A stretch of DNA of 64,000 bases from Thiomicrorhabdus xiamenensis (GTDB taxonomy: Bacteria; Pseudomonadota; Gammaproteobacteria; Thiomicrospirales; Thiomicrospiraceae). Shown here one piece after another: positions 38,395-47,982 of the stretch. The position numbers and the translations under genes are program-made. The notes under the pieces are model-generated. The model saw only the letters and a program-made list of their open reading frames with translations, did not search any database and was not told the origin of the DNA. The stretch lies in NCBI RefSeq assembly GCF_013282625.1, contig NZ_CP054020.1, forward strand, positions 2,046,001 through 2,110,000. Direction: 5' to 3'. Numbering within the stretch: the first letter of the stretch is position 1; every line of letters begins with the position of its first letter.

Positions 38395-39635
38395 TTATTA
38401 ACGTATTTGGCTCAACCATCAGCGCACTGGTTACCGCCGCCTGTCTGGCCGAGACCGGAAATAACGTCACCCTGATCGGTCAAATCCCAAACGAACTGGC
38501 CGAACCGGGTCTGAAGAAACTGCTCAAACAACAAATGGAGCTTGAGACCTTGCAGGTCTCAGAAAGCCATCAGGTAAATGCCGATTTTCATATCTTCGCC
38601 TATGGCGATGGCGATTGCTCGCAGGCTCTGAAAATAACGGCAAAACTGGCCGAAGAGAAACACGATAACAGCTGTCTGATCATCCGCTCCAATTTCAGTA
38701 TTCATATCGTTCGCGACATTATCGAAGCGGCGCAAATGCCGATTATCATCAATCCGGACTTTGCTCCGGAAGGTGCGGCCATCGAGGGCTTTCAACGCCC
38801 GGATCGAACCATTATCGGTGCAACCAACGGTGATGCGGTCGCAAAATTCCGTCGCTTACTGGCGCCGTTCAACCGTTTCCGCGACACCTTTATCCAGATG
38901 ACGCCAGAATCGGCCATTTTGACCAAATACGCGACCAACGTCCTTATCGCGACACGAATCAGCCTAATGAACGAACTGGCACTGGTAGCCGAACAGATGA
39001 ACGCCGACATTGAAGAAGTTCGCCAAGGGCTGGGCTCTGATCACCGTATCGGTTTCTCCTATCTGTATTCCGGGGTAGGATTCGGTGGCGCCTATCTCGA
39101 ACGAGACCTGGAACGCGTACAGACACTGATTGACGAGTCCGGTTCCAAAGAGAACCTGCTGAAATCGGTCTACAATATCAACCAGCAGCAGAAAGAACTC
39201 TTGTTCCGCAAACTCTGGACGCACTATCAGTGTGACCTTGATAAGAAGAAAATCGCGATTTGGGGGGTCAGCTATAAGCCCAACACCAACTCAATCGACG
39301 GTGCACCGAGTCTGGTCATGATTGAAGCCCTTCTGCATCAAGGATGCGAGTTGCACATATTCGACCCCAAACTGGACGATATTTTCCAGAACTGGATGCA
39401 GGCCAACCTAAACAGTGAACAACGCTCGCGAATTCATACCCATGCCACGATGTATGAATGTCTCGACCAAGCCGATGCACTCTGTGTTCTAACCGAATGG
39501 AAAAGCTTCTGGAGCCCGAACTTTACGACCATCAGGGAAAAAATGGCCGCGCCAGTCATTCTTGACGGTCGTAACCTGTACGACAAAATCTGGCTACAGG
39601 AAAACGGCTTTACCTACTTCGGGGTCGGGCGTTAA
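38391..39635 (+). CDS. degenerate UDP-glucose dehydrogenase homologue (probable pseudoenzyme)
   Basis: 414 residues of the UDP-glucose/GDP-mannose dehydrogenase fold. The NAD-binding Gly motif is lost (FGSTISA at residues 6-12 where GxGYVG is expected), and the catalytic cysteine is replaced: GVGFGGAYLERD, Tyr235 in the place of the Cys of [10 protein letters not shown]. The Lys/Asn helix (LTKYATNVLIATRISLMNEL) is still conserved, as is the C-terminal UDP-binding region. The frame is intact and coupled to pgi, so it is expressed and under selection, perhaps as a scaffold or regulator. Compare the intact Ugd at 2327-3508. Confidence 0.85.
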   Translation: MIINVFGSTISALVTAACLAETGNNVTLIGQIPNELAEPGLKKLLKQQMELETLQVSESHQVNADFHIFAYGDGDCSQALKITAKLAEEKHDNSCLIIRSNFSIHIVRDIIEAAQMPIIINPDFAPEGAAIEGFQRPDRTIIGATNGDAVAKFRRLLAPFNRFRDTFIQMTPESAILTKYATNVLIATRISLMNELALVAEQMNADIEEVRQGLGSDHRIGFSYLYSGVGFGGAYLERDLERVQTLIDESGSKENLLKSVYNINQQQKELLFRKLWTHYQCDLDKKKIAIWGVSYKPNTNSIDGAPSLVMIEALLHQGCELHIFDPKLDDIFQNWMQANLNSEQRSRIHTHATMYECLDQADALCVLTEWKSFWSPNFTTIREKMAAPVILDGRNLYDKIWLQENGFTYFGVGR

Positions 39636-39658
39636 CTCTCTCACTCAAAATTTACTGC

Positions 39659-39688
39659 AAAGCCCAAAATCATTTTGGGCTTTTTTAT
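39659..39688 (+). terminator. terminator after the degenerate ugd
   Basis: AAAGCCCAAAAT and ATTTTGGGCTTT form a 12-base stem with a short apex followed by T residues. It separates galU-pgi from the phosphomannomutase gene, which starts 19 bases later. Confidence 0.93.
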
Positions 39689-39706
39689 TTGATCACGGAA
39701 AACCCC

Positions 39707-41065
39707 ATGCAAAACCTAAGCTGCTTTAAAGCCTACGATATTCGCGGAGAAGTTCCTTTAGATTTGAATAACGATCTGGCTTACCGGATCGGGCGCGCCT
39801 ATGCCAGCGAATTCACCCCGAAAAACGTGGTGGTCGGTCACGACATCCGTCTGGAGAGCCCCGATCTTAGTGCCGCCCTGTGCCGCGGATTGACTGAAAG
39901 CGGCGTCGAAGTCTGGCATCTGGGTCTGTGCGGAACCGAGGAGGTTTACTTCGCGACCAGCCACTATCAGGCCGATGGCGGTATCATGATTACCGCCAGT
40001 CATAATCCGAAAGGCAATAACGGTATGAAACTGGTTACGGCTGGCTCCAAACCGATCAGTAAAGACACCGGCCTGCTGGAGTTGAAAAGACGAGTGCTGG
40101 AAAAAGACTTCGTGCCAACCGTCGAACAAAGCGCACAGATCCACCCGAAACACGATAAAAGCGCCTATATTCAGCAATTGCTGAGCTATATCGACCTTGA
40201 TAGCATCAAACCGTTCAAAGTCGTGGTCAATGCCGGCAATGGCGCTGCCGGACCGACATTCGATCTGCTCGCCGAACACCTGCCCTGCGAATTCATCCGC
40301 ATCAACCACGAAGCGGACGGTAATTTTCCGAACGGCGTCCCCAACCCAATGATCCCGGAAAACCGCAAAGTCACGGCAGATGCAGTGATCGAACACCACG
40401 CGGACTTTGCCGTTGCCTGGGATGGCGATTTTGACCGCTGCTTTCTGTTCGATGAAAACGGCGGCTTTATCGAGGGCTATTACCTGATCGGTCTGCTCGC
40501 GGAAACCCTGCTCAAAAACCACCCCGGCGCCAAAATCGTCTACGACCCTCGTCTGACCTGGAACACGATAGAACAGGTCACCCAGGCCGGAGGGGTTCCG
40601 GTGCAGTCGAAAACCGGACACGCTTTTATCAAAGAGCATATGCGCAAAATCGACGCCCTGTACGGCGGAGAGATGTCGGCACACCACTATTTCAAAGACT
40701 TTTTCTTCTGTGACAGCGGCATGATTCCGTGGCTGCTGATTATGCAGCTGATGAGTCGAAGTGGGAAATCACTGAACCAACTGATCCGTGAACGTGCGGC
40801 GGCCTATCCGTGCAGCGGTGAATTGAATTATAAGGTTGAGCACAGCGACAAGATCATCGCAGCAGTCAGAGAGCATTACGCCGATCAGAATCCCGAAATT
40901 GATCTGACTGACGGCGTTGGCCTGGCGTTCGCCCAATGGCGGCTGAATATCCGCACCTCCAATACCGAACCGTTATTGCGCTTGAATGTAGAAAGCCGTG
41001 GCGACCCGCAACTGGTGGCGCAAAAAGTCAAAGAAGTCGAGGCGATAATAGATCAATTTGCATAA
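39707..41065 (+). CDS. cpsG: phosphomannomutase (CpsG/ManB type)
   Basis: Interconverts hexose-6- and hexose-1-phosphates, mainly mannose, for GDP-sugar synthesis. I start at ATG 39707 (452 residues); the frame is open six codons upstream to a TTG. CFKAYDIRGE opens the protein, the phosphoserine loop is ITASHNPKGNNGMKL, the metal loop is AWDGDFDRCF, and the sugar-binding GGEMSAHHYFKDF and the C-terminal RTSNTEPLLRL phosphate site are intact. It closes the sugar-nucleotide block. Confidence 0.93.
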   Translation: MQNLSCFKAYDIRGEVPLDLNNDLAYRIGRAYASEFTPKNVVVGHDIRLESPDLSAALCRGLTESGVEVWHLGLCGTEEVYFATSHYQADGGIMITASHNPKGNNGMKLVTAGSKPISKDTGLLELKRRVLEKDFVPTVEQSAQIHPKHDKSAYIQQLLSYIDLDSIKPFKVVVNAGNGAAGPTFDLLAEHLPCEFIRINHEADGNFPNGVPNPMIPENRKVTADAVIEHHADFAVAWDGDFDRCFLFDENGGFIEGYYLIGLLAETLLKNHPGAKIVYDPRLTWNTIEQVTQAGGVPVQSKTGHAFIKEHMRKIDALYGGEMSAHHYFKDFFFCDSGMIPWLLIMQLMSRSGKSLNQLIRERAAAYPCSGELNYKVEHSDKIIAAVREHYADQNPEIDLTDGVGLAFAQWRLNIRTSNTEPLLRLNVESRGDPQLVAQKVKEVEAIIDQFA

Positions 41066-41146
41066 TGCCGGAATAGCCGAATGGCCAAGCCGATAGCCTC
41101 CGCCTGTTGATACGGATACAGCGATCCCTTCATTGGATTTAAGAGG

Positions 41147-42283
41147 CTACGGCAGCCGACGCATCCAAAGCAATGCGATGGCCAATAGAATAAGCGCTGG
41201 CAAAAAAGCGCCCAGCGCGATCGGAAGCTGGTAGACCAGAGCCAGATTACCGATCAGCATATTGACCAGCTGAAAGCCCAGACCGACGACGATTCCGACA
41301 AACACCCTCTGCCCTGTACTGATCTGACGCTGAGACCCGAAAATTAACGGAAAAACGATCGCCAGCATCGCGAAAGCGACCAACGGCATTGCCAGCTTAC
41401 GCCAGAAATCCAGCAGATAAGGCCCTGCATCCAGCTCATTCTGCTGCAGGAATTGAATATAGGCATAGAGATCGACAAGACTCAAATAACGGCTATCCAT
41501 ATCCAGCTTGGCGAGATCATCCGGTGCAAAGGGCAACCCCAGAGGAGTCTGATCAAGTTTCTGGAATTTCAAACGTAACTGGCGCAGACGCTCCGGCTGT
41601 AATTGAGCATTATCCTCCAGAAGCACTCGACTCAGATCGTCAGGCAGATCGGTGAACAACAACCCCATGGCCTGGCCCTGCTGCATTTTCCAGCCGCGAC
41701 GTTCGTCATAAACCACTTTCGGGCTTGATTGTACTTTCTGCAAACGCCCGTCTTTGAGGTGATATAGGGTGACCTGACGCAACTCTTCGGCGGACACAAC
41801 CCGCCCTATATGAATATAGCGCTCGCCATCTTTGACCCAGAAACCCTGCGAATTTCCTAAAGAAAGACTCTTATTCAACGCCTCTATACGCATTTTCTGC
41901 GCATAGGACTCACTCTGTGGCGCGACATATTCGCCGATCAATGCAATCACTAACCACAGCAGAAACGCGCTTTTGGCGACGGCAAACAAAATACGTCGGA
42001 TTGACCAGCCAGTCACTCGCAAAACCGTCAGTTCGCCGTGATTGGCTAAAGATCCCAAACCCATTAAAGTCCCGATCAACAGCGCGACCGGAAACAACTC
42101 GGAAAAATAACCGGGAACTTTCAACACCACAAACAGCGTTGCCTTCGCAAAGGTAAAACTCTCGTTTACTTTGCCGAACTGGTACAACGCCTCAAAGAAA
42201 CTCAGCAGCGCAACCAGCACCATCAAAACCAAAAGGCTGAAAGAGATGACCGTTTTTCCTAAATAACGTTCCGTAAGATTCAT
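41147..42283 (-). CDS. lptG: LPS export ABC transporter permease LptG
   Basis: A 378-residue inner-membrane subunit with six helices and a periplasmic beta-jellyroll between helices 3 and 4. The N-terminal MNLTERYLGKTVI and FYQF..LKVPGYFSELFPVALLIGTLMGLGSLANHGELTVLR block match LptG. It builds with LptF and LptB2 the transporter that extracts LPS. Its ATG overlaps the lptF stop by four bases. Confidence 0.94.
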   Translation of the reverse strand: MNLTERYLGKTVISFSLLVLMVLVALLSFFEALYQFGKVNESFTFAKATLFVVLKVPGYFSELFPVALLIGTLMGLGSLANHGELTVLRVTGWSIRRILFAVAKSAFLLWLVIALIGEYVAPQSESYAQKMRIEALNKSLSLGNSQGFWVKDGERYIHIGRVVSAEELRQVTLYHLKDGRLQKVQSSPKVVYDERRGWKMQQGQAMGLLFTDLPDDLSRVLLEDNAQLQPERLRQLRLKFQKLDQTPLGLPFAPDDLAKLDMDSRYLSLVDLYAYIQFLQQNELDAGPYLLDFWRKLAMPLVAFAMLAIVFPLIFGSQRQISTGQRVFVGIVVGLGFQLVNMLIGNLALVYQLPIALGAFLPALILLAIALLWMRRLP

Positions 42284-43431
42284 CGCTCCCCCTCTTGAAC
42301 GGAGCGCTTATTCCCCGTAGCGGTAGATCTTGAAAAAACGGCAGTAATGCGATGTTTCAACCAACCGAAAACACCTAATGAGAAAAACAAAAACAGCAGC
42401 GGAACCGGCCAAAGCCCGATCGTTGCCGGCCAGTAGCCGTCTTCAATCGCATTTCGCCCGGCGATCAATAGCTGATTAAACAGAATGAAGAATACGATAG
42501 CGATAAATACTTTCGAAAAACGTCCCTGACGAGGGCCGGTTCTGGAAAGCTGAAGACCGAGCATTCCCAAAACCAGAATCCCCAAGGGAGCGGCAATGCG
42601 CCATTGCAGAATGGCCTGCTCTTTAGGATCTTCGGAATCAAACAGGGTCAAAGTAGACAGCTCTTCTTTTTCCGGATCGCGGCGACTTCCGGTAAGTTCG
42701 GGCAAAACACCTTCAAAAGACTCGAAATACTGTACTTCAAAGGCTTGTTCAGCCCGTTCCTGAGTCGGCTCAACGCCAAGAGCCAGGTTCAGGTTCTGAT
42801 AACGCCAGCCCTGTTGCAGCCTCAGGACAACCTGATCGTTATGGGTAATGAACTGCCCCTTGGGCGCCATTAGAATCAGATCGTTCTGCTTATCGAGGAA
42901 CTTAACCCAGACATCTTCCAAAGAGCCATCGGCGGTGATCGCCTTGGCATAAAAGACCCCTTTGTTTCCGGGAAGCGAATTAAATTTCCCGGGAACTAGG
43001 GCCGCAACCGGAGAGACCACTTCCTGCTTATCCAGCAACACCCTTTCCTGCGATAACGCATAGGGCGAAAAATAGTGTGTGATCGAAACACCGAGCAGAG
43101 TCAATGGCAGCAGAAACCATAACAGCAAACGGCGAAAATAACTCGGTGCAACGCCACAGGAATTCAGAACCACCATTTCCTGATCCTGATAGAGACGGCC
43201 GAATGTCAGCATGACCCCGATCATGGTCGCGAGAGGCAGTATCAACTCCAGTACGGTCGGCAGTTTCAACAACAGAACCTGACCGACAACCGCCACCGGC
43301 AGTTTGCCTTCCATTGCAATGGCCAGAAGCTTAGTCGCTTCGGCACCAAAAGTGATCAGCAACAGGACAATCAGTACAGCCGAAAAAGACCATAAAAGCT
43401 CCTTAAGGAGCATCTTATCGATAATGCGCAA
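42280..43431 (-). CDS. lptF: LPS export ABC transporter permease LptF
   Basis: A 383-residue partner of LptG. The family pattern LLKELLWSF..., LKLPTVLELILPLATMIGVMLTFGRLYQDQEMVVLNSCG and the C-terminal RQGRFSKVFIAIVFFILFNQLL are clear. The start is a TTG at 43431; it fits the family N-terminus (MRIIDKMLLKE) better than the ATG six codons later. Divergent from pepA over 222 bases, as in E. coli. Confidence 0.93.
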   Translation of the reverse strand: MRIIDKMLLKELLWSFSAVLIVLLLITFGAEATKLLAIAMEGKLPVAVVGQVLLLKLPTVLELILPLATMIGVMLTFGRLYQDQEMVVLNSCGVAPSYFRRLLLWFLLPLTLLGVSITHYFSPYALSQERVLLDKQEVVSPVAALVPGKFNSLPGNKGVFYAKAITADGSLEDVWVKFLDKQNDLILMAPKGQFITHNDQVVLRLQQGWRYQNLNLALGVEPTQERAEQAFEVQYFESFEGVLPELTGSRRDPEKEELSTLTLFDSEDPKEQAILQWRIAAPLGILVLGMLGLQLSRTGPRQGRFSKVFIAIVFFILFNQLLIAGRNAIEDGYWPATIGLWPVPLLFLFFSLGVFGWLKHRITAVFSRSTATGNKRSVQEGER

Positions 43432-43653
43432 AGTGCCGTTCCATTAAGATGATGAGTTAAGTGATTATTAAGATTATCGCAAACTGCCACTATTATAGCC
43501 GCATACTGGCGAAACGATTGGCTGAACCTGCAGAAATCGATTTCAAAGCTGATATTCCGCGTCATTTATGATTCAATAACCCAAAATATCCACAGCCCTT
43601 CTCCTGACAAGCTCCGGGCTTGCCATAACTTAAAGGATGAAAGAATCAAGACT

Positions 43654-45135
43654 ATGCAAAAAATTCAATTTTCCGCAACCGCCAGCTCAACTCTGGATCA
43701 TTTTGACAGCCTGATCGTCGCGGTCAATGCCGACGGCAACCTGATCAGCAACGATTTGACAGATAAGATCCAGATTCAGAACCTGATCAGCCAACTTCAC
43801 CAGAGCGGTGATTTCACCGGAAAAACCGGCAGTTGCCTGATGTTGAGCATGCCAAACGGTGTGGATGTACAAAGACTTTTCCTGGTTGGATTGGGAGACA
43901 CTGACAAGCTGAGCGACAAGGCTTATCTTGGCGCACTACAAAACGCTGCCAAACAGGTACTTGCCAGCGGCAGCAACCAACTTCTCAACGGCTTGGCCGA
44001 AGTCGCTCCCAAAGGACGCAACAGCGATTGGTCTGCACGCCAGAACGCCCTGATTTTTCAGAAAAGCTTCTACCAGTACACGCATCCGAGCCGCGGAACT
44101 TTCAGTAACGACACTCCGAAACTGAATGCCATGAGCTTCACTGTTAACGCGGATCAGAAATCCCTTTCTCTAGCGCAGGCAACAGCACTCGGCATGGAAT
44201 TAACTCAGGATTTGGCGAATATGCCGCCAAACTACTGTACACCTTCCTACCTGGCGCAAACCGCGCAAGAGCTGGCCAATACCTATGGTTTCAAGGCTCA
44301 CATACTGGAAAGAGAACAGATGCAGGAAATGGGCATGGGGTCATTTATGGCCGTCGCTCAAGGCAGCGCGACTCCGCCGAAGATGATCTGTATCGAATAC
44401 AACGGCGGCGGTGATGAAGCACCGATCGCCCTAGTGGGTAAAGGTGTCACTTTCGACACTGGCGGTATTTCGCTTAAACCGGGCGAATCCATGGACGAAA
44501 TGAAGTACGACATGGGCGGTGCCGCCACCGTTCTGGGCGTCTTTAAGGCGCTTGGCGAGTTGAAGCCGAAAATCAATGTCGTCGCGGTCATTCCTTCAAC
44601 CGAAAACATGCCGGGCGGAAAAGCTGCAAAACCGGGCGATGTCGTCACTTCGCTTTCCGGACAGACCATCGAAATCCTCAATACCGATGCCGAAGGCCGT
44701 CTGATCCTGTGCGATGCGCTGACCTACGCGCAGCAGACTTACAAACCGTGCAAAGTAATCGACATGGCGACTTTGACCGGTGCCTGCATTATCGCTCTGG
44801 GCAACCACGTTTCCGGCATCCTCGGTAACGACCAGACGCTGGTCGATCAGATCCGTGCCGCCGGTGACGAGACTTATGACCGTTTATGGCAGCTGCCGCT
44901 TGGCGAAGAGTGGGACGAGCAGCTTAAATCGAATTTTGCCGATATGGCGAATATCGGCGGACGTGCTGGCGGCACCATCACCGCCGCACAGTTCTTGGCT
45001 CGTTTCACCAAAGAAGTGCCTTGGGCGCATCTGGATATCGCCGGAACTGCCTGGGTCAGCGGCAAGGATAAAGGGGCCAGCGGCCGTCCGGTTCCAGCAA
45101 TGGTCGAGTTCCTGAACCAGCAGGCAAAAAGCTGA
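43654..45135 (+). CDS. pepA: leucyl aminopeptidase PepA
   Basis: A 493-residue M17 aminopeptidase. The two-metal site is seen as VGKGVTFDTGGISLKPG (Lys, Asp) and the signature NTDAEGRLILCD (about 342-353), with the Arg bicarbonate site. Trp-rich C-terminal block WAHLDIAGTAW is typical. PepA also binds DNA in E. coli. It begins a short operon with holC six bases downstream. Confidence 0.97.
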   Translation: MQKIQFSATASSTLDHFDSLIVAVNADGNLISNDLTDKIQIQNLISQLHQSGDFTGKTGSCLMLSMPNGVDVQRLFLVGLGDTDKLSDKAYLGALQNAAKQVLASGSNQLLNGLAEVAPKGRNSDWSARQNALIFQKSFYQYTHPSRGTFSNDTPKLNAMSFTVNADQKSLSLAQATALGMELTQDLANMPPNYCTPSYLAQTAQELANTYGFKAHILEREQMQEMGMGSFMAVAQGSATPPKMICIEYNGGGDEAPIALVGKGVTFDTGGISLKPGESMDEMKYDMGGAATVLGVFKALGELKPKINVVAVIPSTENMPGGKAAKPGDVVTSLSGQTIEILNTDAEGRLILCDALTYAQQTYKPCKVIDMATLTGACIIALGNHVSGILGNDQTLVDQIRAAGDETYDRLWQLPLGEEWDEQLKSNFADMANIGGRAGGTITAAQFLARFTKEVPWAHLDIAGTAWVSGKDKGASGRPVPAMVEFLNQQAKS

Positions 45136-45141
45136 TCAACG

Positions 45142-45618
45142 ATGACCGAAGATCAGCAAAATACCCCACAGGAAAACACCGAAAACACGGCTGCCCGGGA
45201 CGTGCTGTTTTATGTTTTGAACAGCACCGACCAACAGAGTCGCGACCGGTTTCTGTGCCAGCTGCTGAATAAGATTTATCAGCAGGGACGTCGATGCGAC
45301 GTGCGTTTTGCTTCCGAGCAGGATGCGCGTCGCTTTGAACTGACATTATGGAACTGGAAAGCGACCAGCTTTATTCCGCACTCGGTGATGCATGAAATGG
45401 CAGCACCGATTCAGCTTTTCGGCGAACGTCTGTCGAAAAAATGCGCCGACGTACTGATCAACCTGCACCCGGATTTCTGCGAAGATTACTCGGATTACCA
45501 GCGAACTATCGAAATCGTTGACCAATCGGAATTTCTGGTTCAGAAAGGCAGAGTGCGCTGGAAAGACTACCAGCAGAGACAGTTGACACCGACCGTGCAC
45601 AAGATTGGCTTCGACTGA
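45142..45618 (+). CDS. holC: DNA polymerase III chi subunit
   Basis: A 158-residue clamp-loader accessory protein that contacts single-strand-binding protein. Family marks are VLFYVLNSTDQQSRDRFLCQLLNKIY, and LTLWNWKATSFIPHS, followed by PIQLFGERLSKKCADVLINLH. An acidic, Asn/Gln-rich 18-residue N-terminal extension precedes the domain. It follows pepA by six bases, the conserved pepA-holC pair. Confidence 0.92.
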   Translation: MTEDQQNTPQENTENTAARDVLFYVLNSTDQQSRDRFLCQLLNKIYQQGRRCDVRFASEQDARRFELTLWNWKATSFIPHSVMHEMAAPIQLFGERLSKKCADVLINLHPDFCEDYSDYQRTIEIVDQSEFLVQKGRVRWKDYQQRQLTPTVHKIGFD

Positions 45619-45741
45619 GCGCCTTTTACTATACAAAACATGATTTAGCACATCTCAAAAAGCAATAGTTCACTCTTAAACTAGGCTTTAAAACCCCCAT
45701 TAACTATAATTGATTGCATCTTTTACCAATCGCCCCGGGGT

Positions 45742-46785
45742 ATGTTTATGGATATTACCAGCCTGTTGACTTTCAGCGTCGAGCAAGGCGCTTCCGACCT
45801 TCACCTCTCATCGGGTCAACCGCCGATTCTGCGAATCAATGGCGACATTACCCGTATCGATGCGCCCGATTTCGAAGCCGAGCAGCTACAGATCCTGATC
45901 TATGACATTATGACCGATGCCCAAAGACGGCATTTCGAAGCGGAACTGGAAGCCGATTTCTCATTTGCAATCCCCAAACTGGCGCGTTTCCGTGTCAACG
46001 TCTTTATGCAGAACCGCGGTATCGGTGCCGCCTTCCGTACCATCCCGAGCGACATCCTGACCCTGGAAGAACTCAAAGCGCCGCCGATTTTCAAAGATAT
46101 CTCCAGTTTCCCGCGCGGCATCGTACTGGTAACCGGGCCGACCGGTTCCGGTAAATCGACTACGCTGGCGGCGATGATCGATTTCGTCAATAAAAATTTT
46201 GCTTCGCATATCCTGACGATCGAAGATCCGATCGAATTCGTTCACCAGCCAATTATGAGTTTGATCAACCAGCGTGAGGTGCATCGTGACACCAAGAGTT
46301 TCAGTAACTCACTGCGTTCCGCCCTGCGTGAAGACCCGGATGTCATTCTGGTCGGGGAAATGCGTGACCTGGAAACCATTCGTCTTGCGTTGACCGCCGC
46401 GGAAACCGGGCACTTGGTATTCGGAACCCTGCACACCAGTTCGGCAGCGAAAACCATTGACCGTATTATCGACGTATTCCCGGCTGCTGAAAAAGAAATG
46501 GTACGCTCGATGCTCTCGGAATCTCTACGAGCCGTTATCTCGCAAACCCTGCTTAAGAATACCTCCGGTGGCCGTGTCGCGGCTCACGAAATCATGCTCG
46601 CCACCAGCGCCATCCGAAACCTGATCCGTGAAGCGAAAATTCCGCAGATGTACTCGGTCATCCAGACCTCCAACCAACTGGGCATGCAGACACTGGATCA
46701 GGATTTGAAACGTCTGATGGAAAGCGGCATCGTCACCCGTGAAACGGCCCGCTCCAAAGCGGTCAACAAACAAAACTTCAGCTGA
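45742..46785 (+). CDS. pilT: type IV pilus retraction ATPase PilT
   Basis: A 347-residue hexameric secretion-type ATPase that retracts the pilus. The N-terminal domain has EQGASDLHLSSGQPP, Walker A is VTGPTGSGKSTT (near residue 131), the Asp and His boxes are present (TIEDPIEF and GTLHTSSA), and the AIRNLIREAKI motif (AIRNLIRE) required for retraction is intact. It is followed by pilU, 45 bases away. Confidence 0.97.
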   Translation: MFMDITSLLTFSVEQGASDLHLSSGQPPILRINGDITRIDAPDFEAEQLQILIYDIMTDAQRRHFEAELEADFSFAIPKLARFRVNVFMQNRGIGAAFRTIPSDILTLEELKAPPIFKDISSFPRGIVLVTGPTGSGKSTTLAAMIDFVNKNFASHILTIEDPIEFVHQPIMSLINQREVHRDTKSFSNSLRSALREDPDVILVGEMRDLETIRLALTAAETGHLVFGTLHTSSAAKTIDRIIDVFPAAEKEMVRSMLSESLRAVISQTLLKNTSGGRVAAHEIMLATSAIRNLIREAKIPQMYSVIQTSNQLGMQTLDQDLKRLMESGIVTRETARSKAVNKQNFS

Positions 46786-46830
46786 TCCCCGTCATCAGAC
46801 GAGGAGCACCAGAGACAAGGAATTTTTACT

Positions 46831-47982
46831 ATGAGCGAACAGGAACTGACCGATTTTCAAAAACTTCTGGTTCACTTTACCGAACAGAACGGTTCCGACG
46901 TATTTGTAACCGCCGGTCGACCGATCGTCATGAAAAAGGACGGTGGATTGGTTAATCTGACCAAAGACATCGTCACTCAGGATATGGCTCGCGAACTCTG
47001 TTACGAGATCATGAATCACGATCAGCTGACAACATTCCAGACCACCTCGGAAGCCAACTTCGCCTACCGTATTTCGGGGCGTGCCCGTTACCGTGTCAAT
47101 GTCTTTGTGCAACGCGGTACTCCGGGAATGGTCATCCGTTCGGTCCATACGGAAATTCCCGACTTTCACTCTCTAAACCTGCCGCCGGTTCTTAGAGAAC
47201 TGGTTTTGAAAAAACGCGGATTGATTCTGATCGTAGGGGGAACCGGTTCCGGTAAATCAACCACTCTGGCCAGTATGATCGGGGTGCGCAACCATGAAAC
47301 CCAGGGGCATATCATCACTATTGAAGATCCGATCGAATTTATCCACCGTCATGCAGGCTGCATCGTGACGCAGCGCGAGGTCGGGGTCGATACAGACTCC
47401 TATGAAAACGCCCTGAAAAACACCCTGCGTCAGGCACCGGACGTCATTCTGATCGGGGAGATTCGCGCCAGAGAAACCATGGAACATGCGATCGCTTTCG
47501 CCGAAACCGGACACTTGTGTTTATCGACACTGCACGCCAACAATACCAACCAGGCATTGGACCGGATTATCAACTTCTTCCCGGTTACCCATAAAAACCA
47601 TCTTTTACTCGATCTTTCTTTGAACTTACGTGCTATCATCTCGCAGCGACTTATCCCCAAGATCGGCGGGGGAATGATTGCGGCAGTAGAAGTTCTGATT
47701 AACTCGCCGCGCATCGCCGAACTGATTCTTCAGGGAAGTGTCAGTGAAATTAAAGAGATTATGGCCAAGTCGACGGCTCAGGGAATGCAGACCTTTGACC
47801 AGCATCTGTTCGAACTTTACGAGACAGGACAGATCAGCTACGAAGAAGCGCTGAGAAACGCCGATGCCATGAACGATCTGCGCCTGAACATCAAACTTAA
47901 CAGTAAGCGCCCGCCACCAATGGCCATGGGAGATACCTCCGAAGAACAGGGCTTTACCTTAAGAGAAACCAGTACGGAATGA
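46831..47982 (+). CDS. pilU: PilT-dependent accessory ATPase PilU
   Basis: A 383-residue PilT paralogue. Walker A is VGGTGSGKSTT, the Walker B region is QAPDVILIGEIRARETMEHA and the C-terminal region differs from PilT (RIAELILQGSVSEIKE in place of the AIRNLIRE motif). PilU aids force generation with PilT. Its stop overlaps the ATG of the M14 gene by four bases, so the peptidase is tied to pilus gene expression. Confidence 0.94.
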   Translation: MSEQELTDFQKLLVHFTEQNGSDVFVTAGRPIVMKKDGGLVNLTKDIVTQDMARELCYEIMNHDQLTTFQTTSEANFAYRISGRARYRVNVFVQRGTPGMVIRSVHTEIPDFHSLNLPPVLRELVLKKRGLILIVGGTGSGKSTTLASMIGVRNHETQGHIITIEDPIEFIHRHAGCIVTQREVGVDTDSYENALKNTLRQAPDVILIGEIRARETMEHAIAFAETGHLCLSTLHANNTNQALDRIINFFPVTHKNHLLLDLSLNLRAIISQRLIPKIGGGMIAAVEVLINSPRIAELILQGSVSEIKEIMAKSTAQGMQTFDQHLFELYETGQISYEEALRNADAMNDLRLNIKLNSKRPPPMAMGDTSEEQGFTLRETSTE

